This document shows positions 34,278 through 40,826 of a stretch of DNA of 40,826 nucleotides, piece by piece. The DNA comes from Hydrogenophaga sp. (GTDB taxonomy: Bacteria; Pseudomonadota; Gammaproteobacteria; Burkholderiales; Burkholderiaceae_C). Every line of letters starts with the position of its first letter. The stretch's first letter is position 1. The notes beneath the pieces are model-generated. The model worked only from the letters and a program-made list of their open reading frames with translations. It was not told the origin of the DNA and searched no databases. Location of the stretch: positions 1-40,826 of the forward strand of contig NZ_JAUSOO010000054.1 in the NCBI RefSeq assembly GCF_030656115.1, in the 5' to 3' direction. The translations under genes were made by a program, and so were the position numbers.

Positions 34278-35279
34278 TCAAGCGTTCACATTCACCACGA
34301 GGCGCCCGCGCACCTTGCCGGCCAAAATATCGGCACCAGCGGCCACCGCATCGGCCAAGCCGATCTCGCGGGTGATGGACGCGAGTTGCTGGCGGTCCAG
34401 GGTGTTGGCCAAGGCAGCCCACGCAGCTTCGCGTTTGGCCATCGGGGCCATCACGCTGTCGATGCCGTAGAGCGTGACGCCACGCAAGATGAAGGGGGCG
34501 ACGCTGGCCGGCAGGTCCATGCCCTGGGCCAGCCCACAGGCGGCCACCGCACCGGCGTAGCGCGTGGTGGCACAAGCGTTGGCCAGGGTGTGGCTGCCCA
34601 CCGAGTCCACCACGCCGATCCAGCGCTCTTTTTGCAGCGGTTTGCCGGGCGCACTCAGGTTGGCGCGGTCGATCACCTCGGTGGCACCGAGCGACTTCAA
34701 ATAGTCGGCCTCTTGCGGCCGCCCGGTGGACGCCACCACGGTGTGCCCCAGCCCGGCCAGCAAAGCAATGGCCACGCTGCCCACGCCGCCGTTGGCGCCG
34801 GTCACCAGCACCTCGCCGCTGCCGGGGGCCATGCCGTTGTCGGTCCAGTGCCGCTGCAACGCCATCACGCACAGCATGGCGGTATAGCCCGCCGTGCCCA
34901 CCGCCATGGCGTCGCGTGCGCTGAGGCCAGCCGGCAGGGCCACCAGCCAGTCGCCTTTGACGCGGGCCATTTGCGCCAGACCACCCCAGTGGTTTTCACC
35001 CACGCCAAAGCCGTTGAGCAACACCTCGTCGCCCACCGTCCAGCGCGGGTGGCTGCTGGCGGTCACAGTGCCCGCGAAGTCAATGCCCGGCACCATGGGA
35101 AAACTGCGCACCACCGGTGACTGGCCGGTGATGGCCAGGCCGTCTTTGTAATTGAGGGTGGACCAAGCCACCTGCACCGTCACATCGCCCGTGACGGGCC
35201 ATTGCGCTTCGTCGAGTTCGGTCAGGGCGCAGTGGTAACCGGCGTCATCGGTCTTGTTGATCAACAGGGCTTTGAACAT
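34278..35279 (-). CDS. acuI: Acrylyl-CoA reductase AcuI / YhdH-type zinc-free MDR oxidoreductase
   Basis: 333 aa. It begins [12 protein letters not shown] and has [32 protein letters not shown] and the NADPH motif [16 protein letters not shown], all typical of the AcuI/YhdH branch that reduces acryloyl-CoA. No zinc cysteines are present. This enzyme removes toxic acryloyl-CoA from DMSP or propionate-type metabolism. The acyl-CoA ligase just upstream on the same strand may be metabolically linked, but no DMSP genes are seen. Confidence 0.92.
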   Translation of the reverse strand: MFKALLINKTDDAGYHCALTELDEAQWPVTGDVTVQVAWSTLNYKDGLAITGQSPVVRSFPMVPGIDFAGTVTASSHPRWTVGDEVLLNGFGVGENHWGGLAQMARVKGDWLVALPAGLSARDAMAVGTAGYTAMLCVMALQRHWTDNGMAPGSGEVLVTGANGGVGSVAIALLAGLGHTVVASTGRPQEADYLKSLGATEVIDRANLSAPGKPLQKERWIGVVDSVGSHTLANACATTRYAGAVAACGLAQGMDLPASVAPFILRGVTLYGIDSVMAPMAKREAAWAALANTLDRQQLASITREIGLADAVAAGADILAGKVRGRLVVNVNA

Positions 35280-35511
35280 GCTTGTCTCCAGAGGAAGGGG
35301 TTTCGTTCCACAGACGCCACAACAGCCACCAGCCCATGCCGGTGTTGGCCAGCGCCAGCAAGGTCAATACCACCAGCAAAGCCCCTTCGGGCTTGGCGAG
35401 GTGAAGCCCCCAGGCCATGGCCGAGGACAGCAGGTTGAAGGTGATGACCAGCCAGAACAGGGGCTTGCGGGGCTGCCAGAGGCGCTGTACGGAGGGGGCC
35501 AGGAATTGCAT
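35245..35511 (-). CDS. Small two-helix membrane protein (hypothetical)
   Basis: 88 aa. Two hydrophobic helices ([20 protein letters not shown] and [22 protein letters not shown]) precede a polar tail. It overlaps the start of acuI by 35 bp, suggesting coupling. There is no good ribosome site and no known domain. The helix pattern is unlikely in a random frame, so it is probably real. Confidence 0.6.
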   Translation of the reverse strand: MQFLAPSVQRLWQPRKPLFWLVITFNLLSSAMAWGLHLAKPEGALLVVLTLLALANTGMGWWLLWRLWNETPSSGDKHVQSPVDQQDR

Positions 35512-35547
35512 GGCACATTGTGCCGCCTGGGTGGGTGTGCGGCACCC

Positions 35548-37272
35548 TCAAGACGCGGGTTTCGGCTCTTGTTCCTGCAGCAGCCGCCACATCACCTTGC
35601 CGCTGCCGCTCTTGGGCAGGGCTTCGACGAACTGCACCACGCGCGGGCATTTGTAGACCGCCATGTTGTCGCGGCACCAGTCGATGAGGTCTTGCTCGCT
35701 GACCTGGCCGCGCGCGCTGTCGCGCAGCACCACCACGGCCTTCACGCTCTCGCCACGGTAGGCATCCAAGGTAGAGATCACGCAGGCCTCGGCAATGGCG
35801 GGGTGGCGGAACATGAGCGCCTCCACCTCGGCCGGCCAGACCTTGAAGCCGCTGGCGTTGATCATGCGTTTGAGGCGGTCGGTGATGAAAAAGTAGCCGT
35901 CTTCGTCCACCCGGCCCAGATCGCCCGAGCGAAAGTAGCGCTGGCCTTCCAGCGTGATGAAGGCGGCTTCGGTGGCGTCGGGCCGTTTCCAGTAGCCCGA
36001 GAACACCGATGGCCCGCAGATGATGATTTCACCCGCCTCGCCCTGCGGCATCTCCTGCAGGGTGTCCGGGTCCACCACGCGCGCGTCCACGCTCATGAAC
36101 GGTATGCCCAGGCACTGCTGCTTGGGCGCGTCGGGCGGGTTGTTGTGCGACGGCGCTGCCGTTTCGGTCAGGCCGTAACCTTCGGCGTAGCGCAGGCCGT
36201 ATTGCTCAAACAGGCGCTGCGCCACCGCCTGCGGCATGGCGGCGCCGCCACCACCAATGAGAACCAGGCTGGACAGGTCGTACTGCGCAAAGTTGGGGCT
36301 CGCCAGCAGGTCGATCACCATGGTGGGGATGTTGGACCAGTGGGTCACGCGCCACTTCGAGATCAGCCGCCCGGCGAGTTCACGGTCCCAGCGTGGCATG
36401 ACCACCAGCGTGGCACCGGTGTAAATACCGGCGTGCATGCCCACCACCATGCCGGTGATGTGGAACATGGGCACCACCACCAGTGAGACATTTTCGGGTG
36501 TGCTGCTGCCCCAGAGCGAGCCGGCCACGGCGTTGTGCATGAGGCTGGCGTGGGTGTGCATGCAGCCTTTGGGCAAACCCGTGGTGCCGCTGGTGTAGGG
36601 CAACACGCTCAGGTCGCCAGGCTGGCGGTTGTGCGGGGGCGGCGCTGCGCTGCTGTTCAGCGCGTCGGCCCAGTCGGCCACGGTGCCGCCGGACAGGCTC
36701 GGCAGTGGGTGGCGAGTGGTCAGCCAGTCGGTCCAGGCGGGGGGAATGTCGGCCTGCGGCCCCATGGCGTCGTGGTAGTGCGCCACCACCAGGTGCTGCA
36801 GGCGCTGTGCGTCGGGCAGCTCGGCGTTGGCCTTGAGCAGTTCGCCGGCCAGGTCCGCGGCACAAACAGCCACCTTCACGTCGGGGTCGGTGATGTAGTG
36901 GCCCAGCTCGGCGGCCCGGTTCATCGGGTTCACCGGCACCACCACCGCGTTGGCCCGCAGGATGGCGAAATGCGCCACCACCCACTGGGGCGCGTTTTGC
37001 ATCAGCAAGATCACCCGGTCACCGGCTTGCACGCCCTGGGTGTGCAGATGCGCCGCCAGGCGCTCGGCCTGCTCCAGCAACTCGCGGTAGGTGGTGACCT
37101 GGTCAAAAAACACCAGCGCGGGCTTGTCGGGGTAGCGCCGCGCGCTGATCACGAGGTTGTCCCACAGGGAGGTGGCTGGCGGCGTGATGCGGTGCGGCAG
37201 GCGCTTGGGCCAAAAGCGGTGGTGCGGACGCGCGGCCTTGGGTACTGCTGCTGCGGTGGTGTTGCGGCTCAT
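35548..37272 (-). CDS. Long-chain fatty-acid-CoA ligase / AMP-binding synthetase
   Basis: 574 aa from the ATG at 37272 (GGAG site). ANL adenylate-forming enzyme: P-loop YTSGTTGLPKG at 226-236, then GYGLTETA, YFRSGDLGRVDEDGYFFITDR and the C-terminal lysine motif PKSGSGKVMWR. It activates a carboxylic acid to its CoA thioester. The substrate chain length cannot be read. The small membrane gene and acuI follow on the same strand. Confidence 0.92.
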   Translation of the reverse strand: MSRNTTAAAVPKAARPHHRFWPKRLPHRITPPATSLWDNLVISARRYPDKPALVFFDQVTTYRELLEQAERLAAHLHTQGVQAGDRVILLMQNAPQWVVAHFAILRANAVVVPVNPMNRAAELGHYITDPDVKVAVCAADLAGELLKANAELPDAQRLQHLVVAHYHDAMGPQADIPPAWTDWLTTRHPLPSLSGGTVADWADALNSSAAPPPHNRQPGDLSVLPYTSGTTGLPKGCMHTHASLMHNAVAGSLWGSSTPENVSLVVVPMFHITGMVVGMHAGIYTGATLVVMPRWDRELAGRLISKWRVTHWSNIPTMVIDLLASPNFAQYDLSSLVLIGGGGAAMPQAVAQRLFEQYGLRYAEGYGLTETAAPSHNNPPDAPKQQCLGIPFMSVDARVVDPDTLQEMPQGEAGEIIICGPSVFSGYWKRPDATEAAFITLEGQRYFRSGDLGRVDEDGYFFITDRLKRMINASGFKVWPAEVEALMFRHPAIAEACVISTLDAYRGESVKAVVVLRDSARGQVSEQDLIDWCRDNMAVYKCPRVVQFVEALPKSGSGKVMWRLLQEQEPKPAS

Positions 37273-37575
37273 GGGCTTGTCTCCGGCGGCTGGTCTTGTG
37301 CGCCCAAGCATACGGGGCACACGCCAGAGGCGACAACACGGCATGTCGCCCGTGGGACCATGGGGTGTGGCACGGAACGTGCAAGTACCAACATGCGAAC
37401 GTGGTCAGGCTTGTAATTCCATAGTTCTATGAATTCATTGCATAACCCTCCCACGTAAACCCCGATGCCGTCCGCTTGGCGGCACGGATACAGTCGCTAA
37501 ACGGTCGCAAAAGCACCCTTGTGGTGCACAAGCACCGAGAAATGTGCATTCAACCCCCGTACGGAGAAACCCCTG
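37273..37575. promoter_or_regulatory. Divergent region upstream of the acyl-CoA ligase and the ABC transporter
   Basis: 303 bp between divergent genes. It is AT-richer in the right half and holds an imperfect inverted repeat AATTCCATAG (37415-37424) / CTATGAATT (37427-37435), a possible operator for either gene. A GGAGAAA site precedes the binding-protein start. No small gene is supported here. Confidence 0.35.
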
Positions 37576-38613
37576 ATGAGCATGAATTCCCTGAAGCTGA
37601 CCGCCCTCGGTCTGAGCGCTGCTGCTGCCTTGGTCAGTCTGCCCGCCCATGCAGGCAAAGATCTCGACGCGATCAAGAAACGCGGTGAACTGATCTGCGG
37701 TGCCAGCACCGGTCTGGCCGGTTTTTCGGCCGCCGACAGCCAGGGCAAATACAGCGGTCTGGACGTGGACACCTGCCGCGCCGTGGCGGCCGCCGTGCTG
37801 GGCGACCCCAACAAGGCGCGCTTCGTGCCCCTGACCGCACAACAGCGTTTCACCGCGCTGCAGTCCGGCGAGATCGACATGCTGTCACGCAACACCACCT
37901 GGACGCTGACCCGTGACGCATCGTTGGGTCTGCACTTTGCCGGCATCAACTTCTACGACGGCCAGGGTTTCATGGTGCCGAAGAAACTGAACGTGAAAAG
38001 CGCCAAGCAGCTCAAGGGCGCCACCGTGTGCGTGGAAGCGGGCACCACCACCGAACTGAACCTGACCGACTTCTCGCGCGCCAACAACCTCAACATCAAG
38101 CCCGTGGTGTTCAACAACGCCGAAGCCACCACGGCCGCCTATTTCAGCGGCCGCTGCCAGGCGTTCACCACCGACGCGTCGGGCCTGGCGTCTTACCGCT
38201 CCAAGCAGGCGGCCAACCCTGCTGACCACGTGATCCTGCCCGAGCTGATTTCCAAGGAGCCTCTGGGCCCGATGGTGCGCCGCGGTGACGACGACTTCTT
38301 TGCCATCGTGAAATGGGTCGGCTATGCCCTGCTGGAAGCCGAAGAATTTGGCATCACCCAGGCCAACGCCGACCAGATGCGTGCCGAGAGCAAGAACCCC
38401 AGCGTGATGCGCCTGCTGGGTGCCGGCAACGAAGACACCGGCAAGCTGCTGGGTCTGGACAAAGAATGGGCGTTGCGCGCCATCAAGGCTGGCGGCAACT
38501 ACGGCGAGCAGTTTGAACGCCATGTGGGCCCCAAGACCACCATCGGTCTGCCCCGCGGCATCAACAACCTGTGGAACAACGGTGGCGTGATGTACGCACC
38601 TCCGGTGCGCTGA
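37576..38613 (+). CDS. aapJ: General L-amino-acid ABC transporter, periplasmic binding protein (AapJ/BztA-like)
   Basis: 345 aa. The start ATG at 37576 follows GGAGAAA; an ATG at 37582 is a weaker choice. Signal peptide to SLPAHA (about residue 26). It shows the GltI/AapJ signatures: DAIKKRGELICGAS, GFSAADSQGKYSGLDVDTCRAVAAAVLGD and QRFTALQSGEIDMLSRNTTWTLTRD. It binds polar amino acids such as glutamate and aspartate and delivers them to the permeases encoded downstream. A terminator and a palindromic repeat separate it from the permease gene, which would keep binding-protein mRNA in excess. Confidence 0.93.
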   Translation: MSMNSLKLTALGLSAAAALVSLPAHAGKDLDAIKKRGELICGASTGLAGFSAADSQGKYSGLDVDTCRAVAAAVLGDPNKARFVPLTAQQRFTALQSGEIDMLSRNTTWTLTRDASLGLHFAGINFYDGQGFMVPKKLNVKSAKQLKGATVCVEAGTTTELNLTDFSRANNLNIKPVVFNNAEATTAAYFSGRCQAFTTDASGLASYRSKQAANPADHVILPELISKEPLGPMVRRGDDDFFAIVKWVGYALLEAEEFGITQANADQMRAESKNPSVMRLLGAGNEDTGKLLGLDKEWALRAIKAGGNYGEQFERHVGPKTTIGLPRGINNLWNNGGVMYAPPVR

Positions 38614-38627
38614 TTTTCCAAACGACG

Positions 38628-38665
38628 AAACCGGGACTGGACACGCTCCATGTCTCGGTTTTTTT
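38628..38665 (+). terminator. Hairpin terminator/attenuator after the binding-protein gene
   Basis: AAACCGGGAC (38628-38637) pairs with GTCTCGGTTT (38652-38661) with one G-U pair, followed by more T. It lies 14 bp past the stop codon and inside the aap operon. Confidence 0.75.
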
Positions 38666-38667
38666 GT

Positions 38668-38770
38668 CAGGACCGACGCCAAGCCGCCAGGGCGTTGTTG
38701 CTTCGCCTTGCCGTACGTGCGTACTGTCTGCGGCTTCGCGCCTAGCCCTGACGGCTTGGCGTCGGTCCTG
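38668..38770 (-). repeat. 103-bp palindromic interspersed repeat, copy B
   Basis: Same element as at 23460 in the opposite orientation. It starts CAGGACCGACGCCAAGCC and ends GGCTTGGCGTCGGTCCTG, so the ends are long inverted copies. Where copy A has AAAAC/GTTTT in the arms, copy B has CAAGCC/GGCTTG on both sides, i.e. paired compensatory changes. It sits between a terminator and the permease start codon. Confidence 0.85.
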
Positions 38771-38799
38771 CTGTATCCCTATTTCCCTGAAAGGCGGTT

Positions 38800-39981
38800 G
38801 TGAGCCCTGTTCCACCTCCTCATGCCCGAAAGCGCTGGTCGCTGAACAGCCGTGCCACCCGTGGCGTGCTGTTTCAGCTGCTGGCGCTGGCCCTGGTGGT
38901 GATCGCCATCGGGTTTCTGTCGCACAACACCCAGGTCAACATGGCGGCGCGGGGCATCCCCAGCGGCTTTGACTTTCTGGGCGCCCCGGCCGGCTTTGAC
39001 ATCGGCGAAACCGTCATCCCCTACGACCCGAGCCAGAGCTACGCGGTCGCCATTGGCGTGGGCGTGCTCAACACGCTCAAAGTGGCCGTTCTGGGCATCG
39101 TCTTCACCACCCTGATCGGCGTGGCCATTGGCGTGGGGCGCTTCTCGCGCAACGGTCTGGTGCGCGGACTCTGTTACGGCTACGTGGAGCTGTTTCGCAA
39201 CATCCCCGTGCTGCTGCAGTTGCTCATGTGGTACCTGTTCATGCTGGAGGTGCTGCCACCGTCCAACGAAGCCTGGAATGCCTTTGACGGCTTTTTCCTG
39301 AGCAAAAGTGGTTTCTCCATGCCCTGGCCCAGCGCGGGCGTGGGTTGGGGCTGGGTCTTGCTGGGCGCTGTGGTGGGGCTGGTGGCTGCGGGTGCGTGGC
39401 GTCGGCACATGCTGAGCCGGTTTGAGCGCACCGGCCAGGAAGGCGACCGCCTGTGGGCTCCGCTCGCCCTGGTACTGGTGCTGGCTGTGGTGGGCTGGTT
39501 GCTCGGCGGCATGCCAAGCCAATGGGATCTGCCCGAGCAGATGGCCTTCATGGTGGACGGTGGCGCCAGCGCCACGCCCGAGTTTCTGACCGTGCTGATC
39601 GGTCTGGTCACCTACACCGCGGCCTTTGTGGCCGAGGTGGTGCGCGGTGGCATCCAGTCGGTGAGCCGCGGCCAGACCGAAGCGGCCAGCGCGCTGGGGC
39701 TCAACCCGAAGCACACCATGCGCCTGGTGGTACTGCCCCAGGCCCTGCGCGTGATCATTCCACCGCTGACCAACCAGTACCTCAATCTGACCAAAAACTC
39801 GTCGCTGGCCGTGGCTGTGGGTTACCCCGACGTGGTGTCGGTGGCCAACACCACCATCAACCAGAGCGGGCGTGCGGTCGAGTGCATCGCCATCATCATG
39901 CTGGTCTACCTCACCACCTCGTTGAGCACCTCGGTGTTCATGAATTGGTACAACGCCCGCAGCGCAATCCAGGAGCGTTGA
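38800..39981 (+). CDS. aapQ: Amino-acid ABC transporter permease (AapQ/BztB-like)
   Basis: 393 aa from a GTG at 38800, preceded by an AAGG site. Membrane helices start at about residue 22. The long insertion between the first helices (about 40-85) with NTQVNMAARGIPSGFDFLGAPAGFDIGETVIPYDPSQSY is typical of AapQ. The EAA-type loop is GGIQSVSRGQTEAASALGLNPKHTMRLVVLPQALRVIIPP. It pairs with AapM in the inner membrane. Confidence 0.92.
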   Translation: MSPVPPPHARKRWSLNSRATRGVLFQLLALALVVIAIGFLSHNTQVNMAARGIPSGFDFLGAPAGFDIGETVIPYDPSQSYAVAIGVGVLNTLKVAVLGIVFTTLIGVAIGVGRFSRNGLVRGLCYGYVELFRNIPVLLQLLMWYLFMLEVLPPSNEAWNAFDGFFLSKSGFSMPWPSAGVGWGWVLLGAVVGLVAAGAWRRHMLSRFERTGQEGDRLWAPLALVLVLAVVGWLLGGMPSQWDLPEQMAFMVDGGASATPEFLTVLIGLVTYTAAFVAEVVRGGIQSVSRGQTEAASALGLNPKHTMRLVVLPQALRVIIPPLTNQYLNLTKNSSLAVAVGYPDVVSVANTTINQSGRAVECIAIIMLVYLTTSLSTSVFMNWYNARSAIQER

Positions 39982-39985
39982 AGCC

Positions 39986-40826
39986 ATGAACACCCACCCA
40001 CCTGCCGCTGGGTTTACGCCCATCGCACCCCGCCCGTCACCGGTGCGCACCACCGGCCTGGTCGCCTGGTCCCGCCGCAATCTGTTCAGCAGCATCGGCA
40101 ACACGCTCACCACGTTGTTCGTCCTTGCACTGGGCCTTTACGCCCTGCCGGGCATGCTGCAATGGGGCGTGGTGCAAGCCGTTTTTGCGCCCGACGCCAG
40201 CGCCTGCCAGGCCGCTCGCGGCACCGGCGCATGCTGGGGCGTGGTGACCGAAAAATACCGCCTGATTTTGCTGGGGCGCTATCCGTTTGAAGAGCACTGG
40301 CGGCCGGTGGTGGCCACCAGCCTGATGCTGGCCGGTCTGGTGGTCAGCTGCATCCGGGTGTTCTGGAAACCCTGGCTGGCCGGCATGTGGGTGGCCATCA
40401 TGGCGCTGTTCTTTGCCCTCATGGGCGGCGGTGTGTTGGGATTGTCGGCGGTGCGCACCGACCTGTGGGGCGGTCTGCCGCTCACGGTGCTGCTGGCCAC
40501 GGTGTCCATCTTCCTGGCCTTTCCGCTGGCGATCGTGGTGGCCCTGGGCCGGCGCAGCGACCTGCCCGCCATCCGCTCGGTCTGCGTGGTCTACATCGAA
40601 CTGGTGCGCGGCGTGCCGCTGATCTCGGTGCTGTTCATGGCCTCGTTCATGTTCCCCCTGTTCATGCCCCAGGGCGTGTCCATCGACGTGCTGACCCGCG
40701 TGGTGGTGGGCATCACGCTGTTTGCGGCCGCCTACATGGCCGAGATCATTCGGGGAGGCCTGCAAGCCATACCCAAAGGGCAGCTGGAAGCCGCCGACAC
40801 GCTGGGCCTGAGCTACTGGCAGACGC
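39986..40826 (+). CDS. aapM: Amino-acid ABC transporter permease (AapM/BztC-like), cut by window edge
   Basis: 280 residues are visible; the gene continues past the right edge. The start is 4 bp after the aapQ stop. The sequence has WGVVTEKYRLILLGRYPFEEHWRP and the EAA loop GGLQAIPKGQLEAADTLGLSYW near the end of the window. The ATP-binding subunit gene (aapP) should follow outside the window. Confidence 0.9.
   Translation, partial: MNTHPPAAGFTPIAPRPSPVRTTGLVAWSRRNLFSSIGNTLTTLFVLALGLYALPGMLQWGVVQAVFAPDASACQAARGTGACWGVVTEKYRLILLGRYPFEEHWRPVVATSLMLAGLVVSCIRVFWKPWLAGMWVAIMALFFALMGGGVLGLSAVRTDLWGGLPLTVLLATVSIFLAFPLAIVVALGRRSDLPAIRSVCVVYIELVRGVPLISVLFMASFMFPLFMPQGVSIDVLTRVVVGITLFAAAYMAEIIRGGLQAIPKGQLEAADTLGLSYWQT

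Noticed and set aside
33270..35120. Plus-strand frame overlapping DUF2189 and acuI
   Set aside because: Crosses two genes with strong family matches in other frames; no domain of its own.

Overview
The window is about 41 kb of GC-rich chromosomal DNA with dense, short-spaced genes. The gene families and protein sequences (a BktB-type beta-ketothiolase, a long AcnA, an Aap/Bzt-type amino-acid ABC transporter, DUF938, DUF2189 and DUF3309 proteins, a betaproteobacterial GshA) point to Burkholderiales, most likely Comamonadaceae (Hydrogenophaga / Rhodoferax / Acidovorax-like). No phage, plasmid, insertion sequence, tRNA, rRNA or CRISPR was seen. Most genes are housekeeping or envelope functions.

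Layout. 1-4523 (minus): aconitase acnA, a PDZ-less trypsin-like protease and the start of a MoxR ATPase that runs off the left edge. 4818-6969 (plus): a DUF3494 ice-binding-like lipoprotein and an OmpA-type barrel protein, closed by a perfect 16-bp-stem terminator. 7225-8849 (minus): a DUF3309 mini-protein, a collagen-like lipoprotein and an SRAP protein that lacks two catalytic residues. 9000-10475 (plus): an M23 endopeptidase and RluE. 10524-11825 (minus): an LRR-protein kinase. 11897-15839 (plus): a two-piece YeeE/YedE transporter, DUF938 methyltransferase, TerB-like, RcnB-like, DsbG-like, a small Lys-rich protein and DUF427. 15879-17502 (minus): flavodoxin-fold oxidoreductase and the RbgA/YlqF GTPase. 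17674-18793 (plus): SRPBCC protein and a methyltransferase.

18794-19619 is the most unusual stretch: a non-coding, comparatively AT-rich 826 bp island with four ungapped 112-bp direct repeats. Each repeat carries a perfect DnaA box (TTATNCACA) at the same offset, a short hairpin in front of it and an AT-rich element behind it; a fifth perfect DnaA box lies between repeats 1 and 2. It looks like a replication origin or a DnaA-titration locus, although dnaA, dnaN, gyrB and parAB are not in the window.

19620-23459: a small [2Fe-2S] ferredoxin (plus), then gshA, a DusC-like dihydrouridine synthase and an MscS channel (minus). 23705-27549 (plus): FecR-domain protein, OmpA lipoprotein, PNPOx-like protein, RluA-family pseudouridine synthase, SDR and a Tat-exported histidine phosphatase. 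27685-31893 (plus): bktB and a RavA/ViaA-like AAA-VWA pair with an ATGA overlap. 31895-35511: 2OG-Fe dioxygenase (minus), hemerythrin with a ligand change and DUF2189 (plus), acuI and a small membrane protein (minus). 35548-37272 (minus): acyl-CoA ligase. 37576-40826 (plus): a general L-amino-acid ABC transporter (binding protein, permease, truncated second permease), with a terminator and a large hairpin repeat after the binding-protein gene.

Two interspersed repeat families also appear: a 103-104 bp palindromic element (two copies in opposite orientation with compensatory changes in the stem) and a GC-rich extragenic element with CCCCC/GGGGG arms (three copies).
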